DNA from: Chaunax sp. Z400
Taxonomy: Eukaryota; Chordata; Actinopteri; Lophiiformes; Chaunacidae
Direction: 5' to 3'
Length of the DNA stretch: 64,000 nucleotides
NCBI GenBank assembly: GCA_037577475.1
Contig: CM075187.1
Coordinates: forward strand, 24,582,810-24,646,809
In this document: positions 10,637 through 64,000 of the stretch, in pieces
How the letters are laid out: the number at the start of each line of letters is the position of its first letter
How positions within the stretch are numbered: the stretch's first letter is position 1
Notes under the pieces: model-generated
What the model was told of the DNA's origin: nothing
The model's database searches: none
What the model saw: only the letters and a program-made list of their open reading frames with translations
Made by a program: the position numbers and the translations under genes

Positions 10637-13600
10637 GCCAGGAAACCAGGTGAAAGACTTAGCTTTGTCCCAAAGACGGAACCGTTGAATTTTGCAGGAC
10701 TATAGACAGATATTTGCATGAAACTTATCACTGATAGGGAGCAGGTATGGGAACAGGTGATTACATTTTGGGAAGAATCCGGCCAGTGGAACAGGAAATG
10801 CTGACACCTGTTTTCCTTACACGAGAACTTATGGACTGGTCCAAGTTCTAGGTGGATGTTTTCATGTTGAGAGAATCTAAATACAGGTGTTGTTTGGGAC
10901 CGTTTGGAGGGAATTCTCAGCCCTGACCAAGGTTTGCAGTCTCCAAATGCTCTTGTATTAAATATGATAGTATGCACCTAAACAGTGTGCTAGGCTACTG
11001 TTCAGCTGCTCCGTTGCCTTGAGCAAGGCTGATCGACCTATGACCTACATGGTGATCATGGACCAGTACTCACACACTTGTATATGTTCACTGATGACAG
11101 GTCAGAGCGCTAACCCTCAGCATCAACCTGGTCCTCACGCAAGGCAGTCAGGTTGAGACATGGTACCATTTGTTTGCACTCATGTGTGCTCATCTGAAAC
11201 AAAGTATGCTGCACTGTTTGTTAATTCTGTTAAACAATTTAGTGTCAAACAGTCGATTGCATCCAAATTTCCCTCCAGCGTAGTGGCTCAAAGGATGACA
11301 TCCCTTTTCTTTCTACTTTGACTCAGTTTTTTTTACCCTATTGTTGCATTTATCAAGATAAATATGCTATTCTATTTTAAAACTATATATTAAAGGTAAA
11401 TGGGAGTCAAACGTGTGTGAGCATCTTTCACCTCAAACGTCGGTATTTATAGAGAATTTCCAATGCGGAATAACGTGCGGATTTCTACGTATACTTTCAC
11501 CCTGCCGTAGAGCTCACACCAAGTTTTTCAGACATGGGAATCAGCGACACCCGATGGTTTTATCACAAAATAAAGCTCAGTCAGAAGTAAAAACCTAGAT
11601 GAATGTAAAACACACATCAGTACATATATATTTTATAATGTATAGGCCTCCCTCTGATCGTGGATATAGTCTATTTATTTGTTAGAGCCTCAATACATAA
11701 ATGTGTAAATGTCATTTAATGTAATTCTATTGTTTACATGCAGATATGGGTGGAATTATTTGAGTTTATTGTTTATGTTGTTACATTTTTAATTGACATT
11801 TTAATTGTCATCATTGTGGATTGGTCAGGAGATGAGACTTTTCCTCTGTGTGTCAAACAGTTTCTGACTGCAGTAAAAATGTTGTTTTTAAATGGCTAAA
11901 AACCAACAAGTATGGAGAGAAGCAGAATATTTCATTAGATGAAAACATGCTCTGAATTTTTTCAGCTATGTGTTTTTTGGCTTCAACTTTCATGTCTGAC
12001 CACTTCTTTTTGACTTCTGCATGCTTTATTAACACACTGCACAACATCAACATGAGCTCTTAGCAAGTAACACCGGAGAACTCTCAACCAACCTTGCTTG
12101 ATCACTCAAACAGTGAAACCGTAGCCACTAATTGTAGCTCTCTTATTGGCTAGACAGCATGTCAGTCTACAGTATTACCCAATACATTGACAGCTTCCCT
12201 TCAGCCTGTTTCCTTTTATTTGATATTCCACTGCTAAACCCTCCAAACAAAACAGTTTTAGGATGCTCAACCTCTGTGATGAACACCTCTAACTCACACT
12301 CTGCAAACTCTGCTCTCTTCTTCATACTCATCTCCATCTTTCCCTCACTGATAAGTCCAACGAAGGCTCCTTAACGTCAGTATATTCATAAGCAAATTAG
12401 CATTAACCATTTATGGATGACTGTTGGATGACACTGGGAGGAGTAGTGGGATGATACTGGGAGGAGACTATACCCACACAGTTCACCGCAGGTTAGGATT
12501 TTTGAAGAGAAGACTGCGTACAGGTTTGCACCGCACGGTTTTATAGAGTAAAATATTTTGCATAAGAACATTCTGAGGTCTGTGAGTACGGAATGTTTTA
12601 GGGTGGAATCTACACTGAGTTTTATAAATGAGGGAAGTCTATTCATTTCCGCCTTTTATTGGAAGCTAAGGCACTGCTTGAAATCAGCTGCTGTCGTGAT
12701 TGGTTGGGATTATAACCATGGGCATCCTGGGAACTGGCTTGACAAACAGTCATAAGTATCATCTATTAATTTACAACTCTTTATTCAAACTCAATGTTTG
12801 GGGTTGGTTTTCAGCTCTTTCAGGCTTTCAGCCAGACACCCTTGAAATATTGATGATATGGCTATCATGTTGGTAAACAGTTATCTAATTACAACCAGCA
12901 GATGCGAAAAAACATTAGCATTCATCTGGAATTGTGCTTGCCTCCACCTGATAAATTTAAGGTCAGTATTCTCATTCAGTATTGTCCTTTCAGCTCTCTA
13001 TATGCCAAGTCCTCCACACTATGTTCACCTGATAGTGATCATATCATGTGCACTCCTGGAGTAAGATCTGGTTCCATCAGATCTGTGTCCACCGGCACGG
13101 ATCAAAAGCACAGATGGTCTTGCTGTCCGATTAGCGGGACCTCGGTCTGTCCCAGGTCGTCTCACCTGGACCTCCTCTTCTATCACTTCCTCACGTCTGA
13201 GCAGGTGTTTGGCCCGTAGTCAGAGTCCAAATCATATCCATTTCATCTATAATCAGCCGGAGCCCCTGGCACTGATGGAATAGATCACAGCACGATCAAA
13301 GAGTTATAGCCGGCCACGCCTGACCAACCCTGACATGGACAAGGCGGTGAGGGGGGAAGAAGGTTATGGACAGGCGAGCAAGAGTTACAGCAGGGATGAA
13401 AGGAGGGGAGATGGAGACGTGGTCTGCAGAATCTCTCTGGGGAGAGACATGAAAGAGCAGCATGCTGAGGGAGGCAGCCAGGAGGCGAAGATGTTATACC
13501 ACGAGCTCTCATGGGAGTTTTTTTTTTTTTTTTCTGGCGTTTCCATCGAGTGGAAATTATAAGCTGGTCCTCAGTTCCACTTCAATTTAAGGTAATTAGG

Positions 13601-15058
13601 ATGGGAAATGAATTCCAATCACAATGACAAAAGAAGGACAATGGCATTATTTTAATACCGTCGAGTTGCTTGATGTCCTGCTGCAGGTGAGCAAAACTCA
13701 GGCGCTCAGGTGCATGAAAATAGGAGGGCGGCTCACACACTAATGGGAGCAGTTTTAGAGGGGGATTTCAAACACTTTATGAGAACATGGTGTGGGATGT
13801 TCCATCACAAACCGTTCGCATTCATCTCCTACGTTCATACACACATTCATACAATACATGTGGCTGATCAAACCCTCCTTTGATTATCAGTGTTTCATCT
13901 ATGCCAGCTCAACATGAACACAGCACCACCTGCCAGCCCATCACCCACACATATAGTCATAAACATACAGCTCTGAATGTGAGCTGGTCCGCACAGTGTC
14001 TTCACACCCATATTCACCGATAAGCTAGTTAATGCTATCAATCTGATGCAGACTCACAATGCATGTAAACAAACACACAAAAACACTCTACCTGCTTTAA
14101 GTGCCGACCTGTGCGTGTCCATGTGTGCTCCATTAGCTCCACACTCTAAAAGCAGTGCATCGGGTTTGTTGCATTCATCTGTCTTGTCACTGTACAGCGA
14201 AAAGCTTCTCAGTTCAATGAAGAGCTGTGTTTTTTCTGGCTTTTTGCACACAAGGCTCTGCAGCGATGTATTAATAAGTGAGAAGAAATAGAAAAAAATG
14301 TTTAACTCCTTGTTGACTTCACTCACATCCCACTACTCATCAGTTTTACAGGGAGCGTTGTAACATGTTTTTTTCACTTCTTAGTCGTTTTGTTCTGGAC
14401 GTGAACCCAGCATCAACTGGAGCCATTTTTTTTTTTCAGATTCAGATCACCAAAACTGTTTTTTAAGAGATCTTTTTTAAGGGCCGACCGCTGATCAAAA
14501 TAATTCAGCCGTGAAAAAAATTATCAAAATTGATGAAATTATCATATGATACACTCCCAGTGATCTCTGGTGTGTTCACTGTCTCTTAGACAGCATTTTT
14601 TTAACCGTCTGAATATGTTTGAATCTCAAAAATGAAACTTGGTGCCCTGGGGTCAAAAATTATCACTTGGCAATGATACTTTCTGTGTGGGGGAAAAAAA
14701 TGACATTCAAATAAGATTCAAAAGCTGAATCATGTCACCAGTCAAACTGGTGTTTTTTCACTGGCATCCCTGCCTTTATGATGGTGATTTTCTCTGGGGT
14801 CAAAGGTAAAAAATACAATCAAACTGTACTCAAAACTTTTGTCTATCATTTAGTTTTAAAGTCATGTAAAAAAAATCAACCAGTGCAGTGAGATAATCTG
14901 AATTTGTTTCCAATAAGAATATATGTTTTCTTTCAAATACCGATACTCATTTTCAGAACATTCTTGAAAGAAATTGATTTGTGTTGGAATTATCCTCCCA
15001 TATTTGCAGATTTTCTCACTCATTTTAAAAGCATTCCATGCTAGCAGCTCTGTGAGGC
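10637..15058. other. No gene seen
   Basis: Mostly unique-looking non-coding DNA with a poly-T run at 13518-13532. No ORF here shows a domain or is flanked by matching splice phases. Confidence 0.45.
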
Positions 15059-15260
15059 TGTACTGCACAGCTGTGCTTTGAGCTAAATGCTCATATCAGC
15101 ATGCTAAACTGCTCACAACGGCGTGCTTGCATACATAGTTTTGCAGTTATAATATCTGCCATGTTCGTCTTCTTAGTTTAGCGTGTTAATTACTGTGCTA
15201 ACATCTGCTAATTAGCATTAAAGACAACCTACAGCTAGGGCTTATGGGAATTATTTATGC
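15059..15260 (+). repeat. Interspersed repeat with GCTAA/TTAGC words, copy 1
   Basis: Blocks such as AAATGCTCATATCAGCATGC, TTAGTTTAGCGTGTTA and TCTGCTAATTAGCATTAAAG belong to a repeat widespread in percomorph fish. The boundaries are soft and it may extend to about 15400. Confidence 0.5.
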
Positions 15261-15699
15261 AAAGCAAAACTGTTGGTCAAATTAATCCCTTATGATAGTG
15301 TTACAGGACAGTTCAGGGGACCATAACTTTCTGTGCTAAAAGTCACGAATGTGAGACATTTTACTGGGAATTGTTAATTTTCCAATACTAATCCATTCTA
15401 GAATTTTATTGGTGAAAACAGGGGCCTTCTTTGTCCCCTCAGGCTCTATTCGGTATTTCAGATGTTTTTCCTTGTACGTCAGAAATGGCATTTTTTTCTA
15501 TCCAAATAAATCAGTGTTGAAAACCAGTCGCCTCAGAAACCCTTGTCCAACCCTTTATGCACTATCGCTGCTCCAACTTCCCACTATTATGATTTCAAAG
15601 TGAAGGGAACGTGGCATAAATGTCCTGGAGCCGCTCTCATCCCTCCGTCCATGATGTGTGAAATCGTTTGATCCAGCTTGTTCTATTTAGTTGAAGCAG

Positions 15700-15703
<4 letters not shown>

Positions 15704-15785
<82 letters not shown>
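15704..15785. repeat. Compound (TG)n(GA)n microsatellite
   Basis: TG units to about 15767, then GA units to 15785. Confidence 0.95.
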
Positions 15786-15863
15786 TTTGCACATGTGCCT
15801 ATTTGTGTGTGTTTTCAAACTCCCCCATAGCACTAAAAGGTGGAGGGAAAGGGGAGGAGTTGC

Positions 15864-15888
15864 AGGAAGGAAGGAAGGAAGGAAGGAA
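15864..15888. repeat. (GGAA)n short tandem repeat
   Basis: About six GGAA units. Confidence 0.85.
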
Positions 15889-17085
15889 GAGAGCTTACGG
15901 TAGCCGCTGTGTTTGCTTTGCAGTGAGGCGAGAGGGGAGATGAAGGGTGGGAGCTGTCCTTTAGTCCTTCCGCCCAGAAGTGTGTGTGTGTATAGGGGCA
16001 GTTACGGGTTAGTGGACATTAGGTCTGTCCCAGTGAGATAGAGTGGAGGGCCCTGGGTGTGCACCCTGGCTCTCTGTCACCTACAAAATGGTCAGAGGTT
16101 GGGGTTAAAAGTCAAACAATGCCTGGAAGATCTAGCAATCAGCAGGGACTGCACCAGAGGTCAGTGTGTGCCAGGAAGAGGCCGCCAGGAAAGGAGAGGT
16201 GGGGTAAATGAAGAGCAGGAAGAAGACAATGGAAAACACAGACGTGTAGCGGTGAAGAAAAGAGACTGAAGGGGGTTGAAAATGTTCTTCTCTTTCCTTT
16301 TTTTTCCCCGACATTCACTCACTTCAAAGAAATGACCCTGCTTTGCTTCTCCCTGCAGGGACTCGTCTTACCTCCTAATACACTCTGACATGAAACACAC
16401 ACAAGCACACATTCGGGCAAAAAAAAAATCCCACACATTCGTGCGCACACAAATCGACAAGCAGTCAAAAACACACACAGGAGCTCAGCAATCTAATCAG
16501 AACATGTGGCCCATTTCTCTATGTTTTAATGAGCTCTCCATTGTGGAGTGCTGACTGATATTATTAGGCTGCCGTGTCTCAGCTCATTAGCTGAAGCAGG
16601 CTCAACAACAACACCAGCTACTAATAGATGAATTAATAACGCCTGCAGAGTTATGTGACACCGCAGGACCTTAAAGAGGCTGTGGTGAGAGACAGAGCAA
16701 GTGATTTAATTTGGTCACCAGGGAAGGGTGAGGCTGAATCTCACTTCTTATGACACAGCGAGGGATCATAAGAGTCGGTTTGATGGAAAGAAAAAGAAAA
16801 ATTCATCAAAGGCCAACTGCAGCCACCTCCCCTGACATTCATGAGGTTCCCAGCAGATGTGACTTGAACATTCTCTATGCTATTTTGGCACATGAGTGGT
16901 GTCAAGTAAGGTAGACAACAACAGTGGATTGAAAACAATACTGCAGCTCGCTCATATGTTCTACGCTGATTGTGATTGCTCCGTGGCGAACGCCTTAATT
17001 TTCTGTACTGGCACTGAATGGAATCCCACTGAGCTGCTGCGGTACGCTATTAAAGTAGCTAAATGAGTCAAATAGAACTGAAGAC
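15889..17085. other. No gene seen; possible conserved non-coding sequence
   Basis: The stretch 16490-16700 has several TAAT-core words and lacks repeat features. It could be a regulatory element, but this is only an impression without an alignment. Confidence 0.25.
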
Positions 17086-17513
17086 TTAAGGCACATTTAT
17101 ACTTAGCGTTAAAGACACATACTGAAACGGATTAAGTCTGTGCTCTGCGTTCATTTTGTACGTATTTAGGCACGTTTTCATAGAGCAAAATGGACTAGAT
17201 GGAGCAATACCACCGGGAATGGTTGGGGGCAGTGTAGCTACAATTCAAGCAAGGCACGACAAACGTGTACGGACACAACGAAGAGGAAAAAACTGAAGTG
17301 AAAAAAAACTCTTTGTATTTACCAGGTACATTATCACAACCTCCTCCTACCCTCGCCATATATGTGTTGATGTTAAAATGTTTGACTCTTCACTGCCCTC
17401 TTGTGGATGTAACTATGCCAAAATAAAAGACACGTACTGTAGAAGTATGTGAGCACTGAAGGACACACTGTTTTAAACTGACACATCTATAATGGGGTAC
17501 AAATGAGCCTTAA
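17086..17513 (-). mobile_element. Small TIR element, family A, copy 2 (428 bp, inverted)
   Basis: Both ends are clear: TTAAGGCACATTTATAC at the left and AAATGAGCCTTAA at the right. The interior CACTGCCCTCTTGTGGATGT is the inverse of the family A block. It has the same length as copy 1 and no coding capacity. Confidence 0.8.
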
Positions 17514-20500
17514 GCCTCTGCTGCGATTTAAATGATTTACACAGCTACGTGATCTGAAAGCTAGCACCACTGCTAGCAAGGTAATCTGCAAGCATGTTTA
17601 CTGCCAACTTTTTATAAAAGGCTGTGAAATATAGTTCATTTACTCAAGTACTTTACCCAAGGGCACATTATGGGTACTACTCGACCACTTTCTATTTTAA
17701 GCTAATTGAATATTGTACATTTATATTACAGCTGTTTCTATTTATGTGGTATGTTAAGATGTCTATCTTTTAAAATGTGGTTCATTGTCATAAATAAAAT
17801 TGCATGAATGTATATAATTTAAGATAAAAATTTAGTGAACAAGTTCGCAAAAGACACAAATAGCATGGGATTTCTTGAACATTTAGGATAGTAGCATCAA
17901 TATATAAGAGTAAGTAAAGGATTATTATTATAATAATATATTTTTATTATATATATTATAATAATATTATTATAATTATCTGTGAACCTCCACTACTGCT
18001 TCACTTATTTTTACTACAATAACAATGAGACATTCATTTATTTAAATGATCTAATATTTAGATGATATCAGAACTGGTCTTTTATTGTGCGGCAGACAAA
18101 CACATCAAGGAGTTGCGTGATAATAGGATGTAATTATTTGATCCTTGCAATACAGCCTGATTCCATACAATACATTCATCTTGTAGTGGTGCTATCAGCC
18201 GGTGAATCTAACACTGAAACCTACCCAATACAGTGAGCAGAAAGGCTCTGTTGAACCATAAATCGTGTTTTCCAGTACAAGCAGACAAACTAACAAGTCT
18301 ACATAAAAGAAGGCCTTTGTAATGTGACCCTCACTTTGCAGAATGTAACAGTACCGTGAGAGTCTCACCTTTGTCTATACCAGTTTTTTTTTCCTTTTAT
18401 TGTCTCTCCCAGTATGCACTGGGTGAAAAGGGAATGTCCTCTATACTGTATTGGTAATATTGCCCTTGTTTACCGGTTTTGAAAACTTGGTGTAATCGCA
18501 TAGCAATATTAACCTTGACAAGTTGTTATGCTGACAGAGAGGAAAGAAAAAAGCCCCCAAACAGAAAAAGGAAGTGAGAGTGAGGTGAATGATTAAGCTT
18601 TTTCCAGGTGTTGAATCTCCAGCCTTTTCCTCCTCGTCTTCCCCTGTAGTGTTTACTCACTGCCTCTCCACTTAATCTAGCCTTCACAATGCCCACTTCA
18701 CTTTGTTACCTCTAAGCACATGGATGAAAGATGTTGAAGGAGGAGAAAAGTTGTTTTTTTTTAAATTGAAGTCTCCTGTAATGTCTCCAGATATGTTTTT
18801 TCTTCCTCCATAGCTCTCCCTCCTTTTCTCTCATCCCTTCAGCCCTTCATCCCTGCATTCATCTCAATCTGAATCTCGGCTCACTCATGCGTGGGCCGGC
18901 AAGGCCTCCAGCATCGATCCAATAAAGCTGGTAGTCGGCAAGTTTGAAGAGCTTTCAACCAAACCCAGTGTTTAAGCACGCTAGTTTAACAGCACATTGC
19001 TATGATCTGATCTGGGGTGGAGGGTAGCATGGGAGCCGGGGGTGGGGTGGTGACTGATTTTTTTTTCTTTTTTTTTTCTTTCAGCCTCTCCTTATTTTCC
19101 TCTCAGAAGTAATCAATAACAGTCACATTGGTTGGACTGTGGGCCCATAAATGCGCACACATCTCAAAATCTCCATTATCTCCCCTGCCAATCCAGCAAG
19201 ACCAAATCTTTATTTAATGCTCACATGTAGGACTGGATGAGCCAATGAGCACCTATAACATGAAAAGCACCATTTCACTCGCTGATACACAGTATTAGGT
19301 GCAGAGGGGAAAGCTTACAGATGGTGTGTGTGTGTGCAGGTTTTTTAATTCTTATGATGATATTTGTCCTTCATAAGAATGCAAACATTAAGAAATATCA
19401 ATTATTTTATTTGCAGAGGTTGGGTTACGGGTCAGTAACTGGTTTAGACTTGGATTAGTGAGTTTGATATGAGGTGGATGTACTATAGGGTCACTTAGCT
19501 CAAACACATCTTCTTTATACCACTTCCAGTGATATCGAGTGAGGCAGACAGTTTTGGTTTTATGCCCTGTGAACACCTCACAAGAATTTGTAGAATTTTT
19601 GCTTTCAGTTTGGGTCAACTTGCACTTTCCAGCACCTTACTGAAGATCTAGCAGGGTGGCACGGTGGTCTTCCTACATTATGTGCTGAGGTTCTGAGGTT
19701 CCACAATCAGTTACTATACCTGACAAACGTACTGTGAGGTGTTTCCATTGGAACTAATTTCTACAAGAAAAGTGTCAGGGATACAGCCAGGAAGAGGTTA
19801 ATAATGGCAAACGTTTTGAACTGCCTTAGACTGTGGTCACAGATATGAGTGGCAAAAAGGTTTTGATGTTCGAGAGATTTCAGGAACAAATTAAAAATAT
19901 TACAAAAAGAAAGTCATAACTTTATAAGAAAAACATCATAATATTACAAAAGTAAAGTCAGACTGATAGAACCAGTCAACCACTACCAGCAATCTCCTCC
20001 TTGACAAAAGAGGTAATTTCCTCCAAGTCTGTTCCTTTCTTCAGAACAGACTCATTTTGTTACGCAATCTTTTCAAAGTCCTGATGACTTATTATGATGT
20101 GGTGTTGATGTACCAAAAGATTAAACATTTCTTTATTTGTGAAACCTGTACTAAAGTATAGCCTGACAAGATGCTCCATGTTCCTCATTTTAATGATATT
20201 TCCCTCCGATATGTAGCCTAAAATTTCGATGCTTGTCATATTATTACTTTTTTTCTTGTAAAATTATGACATAATTCTTATAACATTTCAACTTTCTTTT
20301 TCTTTTTTTCCTCACTGTTGCCCCAAAACTCCATCATACTTTTCAAATAGGTAACATGTAGTCAGATGACATGTTGTATAACCTACTGTAGATGAAGTGA
20401 GGAAAAATAGTGAGAAGCAAGTGAGATTTATTTTATATTTGTTTGAGTGAATTTTTCTTTCAACCAATGAATCAGTATAGATTTGTTTTACAGTTATGAT

Positions 20501-21514
20501 CATCCACTATTAGTTTATTAGAAGATCATGCAGAACATAATGTCGTTCCTTCTCCCACGTGGCATAATTGATCATAATAGATTGTCAGCACAGGTGGCTC
20601 CATCAAACCCACTGATGATCCATAACAATAAAAGATATTGAACACTTAAACACTCCTAATGTAAAAAACAACAACATTTTATCATAAATGTACTCAATAC
20701 ATTTATGATATCACTGAGCTCATAAAAAATGACGATATGACATAAGGTAAAGGTTTAAGGTCCTCACGAGCATACAAAAACAAACATAAGTGTGTGTCAC
20801 TGTGTGTGTAAATATTATTCAATTGTGAAAATGCGCATCAGTCTCACCTGCAACAATCATCCTGTGCTGTTATTGGCTGGTGACGCCGGTCTGTAGTGCA
20901 CACTTGACATGTTCATTAGGTATAAACCAATTCATTTACAGCACAGTGCTATTGGATTGTCCTTGCCTCGACATTCATTTCCCAACACATTGGCATTTGA
21001 TGCTTTGCCAGCACCAATTAACTTAGATAACTCAGCACCAGTTTAATATACTCCTGCTGAATTGGCTTGACAGGAGTGCGGCGATAAGCTGTTTCTGAGC
21101 TTTTTGAGTGGAGATAGTTGGATTATCGCTCAGAGTGAGCAGAGAACATGGAGAACTTTCCTGTCTAACCCCTCCTGGCCAAAAGTCATTAAAACGTTTG
21201 ATTTGTTTTGGTTGGCAGACACGCACTCAAGCACATGCACTGATTGTAGCGTGTCCTTGTTGGCTTTAATGATTTGCATAACTCATTTCTGTTACACATT
21301 ATTGTGCTTTTCGATGACCGTGTTCAATTTTACATGTTGTCAAATCTTTCTTTCAGTGCAACTTGAATGTCTGAAATGTTCTAGGAGGCTTTTTGAAAAA
21401 TGTGCAAGTTGTAAATACTGTTGTGGCGAAATTGTTTCTGATAAACAATCAGACCAATAAAGGAAATGAATCGCTGCTTCCAGCTGATGTGTTTGTTTTT
21501 CTTTATCTCGGCAG
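17514..21514. other. No gene seen; upstream of first coding exon of sema4c
   Basis: Holds an AT-rich palindromic stretch at 17925-17980, a possible repeat with partly complementary ends at about 19880-20310, and a 13-bp perfect hairpin at 20680-20710. The non-coding first exon and promoter of sema4c may lie here or farther left; I could not place them. Confidence 0.4.
20680..20710. repeat. Perfect 13-bp inverted repeat, 5-nt loop
   Basis: TATCATAAATGTA, loop CTCAA, then its exact reverse complement. Confidence 0.85.
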
Positions 21515-21599
21515 GCTGCCAGGAACCAGGCTGCTCTCTCCAGTTCCTCTGATCGACTGATTCATCTTTCGATCCATCACTCAACGCCGGTTCCAGCGA
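21515..21599 (+). other. sema4c: 5' untranslated part of the first coding exon of sema4c
   Basis: A good acceptor (T-rich tract then CGGCAG) ends at 21514, so this exon is probably spliced to an upstream non-coding exon. The 85 nt before the ATG contain no other ATG. The upstream exon could not be identified, and an unspliced transcription start here is also possible. Confidence 0.55.
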
Positions 21600-63147
<41,548 letters not shown>

Positions 63148-64000
63148 GTAAGGGGGGAAAAAAAGGAACTTATTTTGACAAATTTGTTTTTCAAGCGTTA
63201 TTGCTCAGGGAATTGAATTCTCAGCGTGTAAAAACGGTTGTTTTTCTTCTGTGACTCCGGAGGAGCCGGAGAAAATGTGGTATCATCAGGGTTAGCTTGA
63301 ATTGGGCTTGGAGACCTCACACGTTTAATGGAAAGGCTGCATTTCAAATTGGGGGCATGGAGTTTAAAAAACGAGATGTTTACTACAATGGAAGGGTTTA
63401 GTTAAAAGATGCATCCAGAATATTTAGTCATGACCATAAAAATGTGCCTGTCAGTGTGCGCTGTGGCTTAGGGGATAAGATGGCAATCACAAACTATAAT
63501 ATCTCTGTTTTAGGATGAAACTGTTTTAGGATGCTTGAGTTCATATTTTTGATTGTTGTATTTTCAGGTTTGGAAAGTTAAAGAAACTTTCGGATGACCC
63601 CTTCCAATTCTAATGTCAAGCAAGTGTGGGGAAAGGAGTTGAAGTCATTACTGTACCTCTTGAAGACAAGAGGACACGAGAATCAAAAATATTTCATTCT
63701 CGATTCATGTCTGTCTTGATGCGTTTTAGTCGAGGACATATGAAGAGACCAGACTCAATGCAACAAATTGAGGCAGAAGAGATTCTAATAAGAAGAAAAT
63801 ATTTCTTTTGAGCTCAGATTTCCGACTGCTCCCTCTCAGCTTTGTGCATGTTTTCATCATGGACTCCTCGCTGTATCGTTGTCTGTCTTTTTGAGAGATG
63901 AGAAATTTTAAGGGTGTCTCAAGGGAAACATTTTTCAAAGTTTCTTTGTTGTGTTGGTAATCTCCTGTCTGCCACATCTAGCATAGTTCTGCACTTCATC
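63148..64000. other. sema4c intron 11, continues past the window
   Basis: Non-coding. At 63459-63500, GCTGTGGCTTAGGGGATAAG recalls the head of the SINE at 3066, but the rest does not follow, so this is only a possible fragment. Confidence 0.4.

Overview
This is vertebrate genomic DNA, most likely from a percomorph-type ray-finned fish. Short exons with GT-AG borders are spread over more than 40 kb. The rest is rich in (TG)n/(CA)n microsatellites and in repeats typical of teleost genomes: Tc1/mariner, hAT-like elements, small TIR elements, a LINE with an AP endonuclease, and tRNA-derived SINEs. No bacterial or viral gene organisation is visible.  One protein-coding gene can be supported. Eleven coding exons on the + strand (21600 to 63147) join in frame, with matching phases at every junction, into 484 residues: a signal peptide followed by most of a semaphorin sema domain. 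The sequence fits class 4 semaphorin sema4c best. The rest of the sema domain and the expected PSI domain, Ig-like domain, transmembrane segment and cytoplasmic tail lie beyond the right edge. The first coding exon has an acceptor-like site before its ATG, so at least one non-coding 5' exon probably lies upstream, but I could not place it.  Layout: 1-21.5 kb has no supported coding exon. It holds a degenerate BED-finger (hAT-like) fragment, two SINE copies, an interspersed repeat at 4 kb, two small TIR-element families and several microsatellites. 21.5-21.7 kb is the signal-peptide exon. 21.7-38.1 kb is a 16.4-kb first coding intron with a dense (TG)n cluster, a LINE 3' fragment lying next to a hAT-like element with a perfect 8-bp target duplication, and more TIR-element copies. 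38.1-64 kb carries the other ten exons. Their introns contain an antisense LINE 5' fragment (44.9-45.9 kb), a Tc1 relic split by a SINE (49.3-50.6 kb), a (TG)80 tract 101 bp before an exon, and a 192-bp insertion with a hammerhead-like core inside a LINE-tail-like repeat (54.9-55.1 kb).  I found no undescribed multi-gene system. The points most worth a second look are the hammerhead-like motif in its 11-bp target duplication, the nested insertions that give a relative age order, and simple-sequence tracts close to sema4c splice acceptors.
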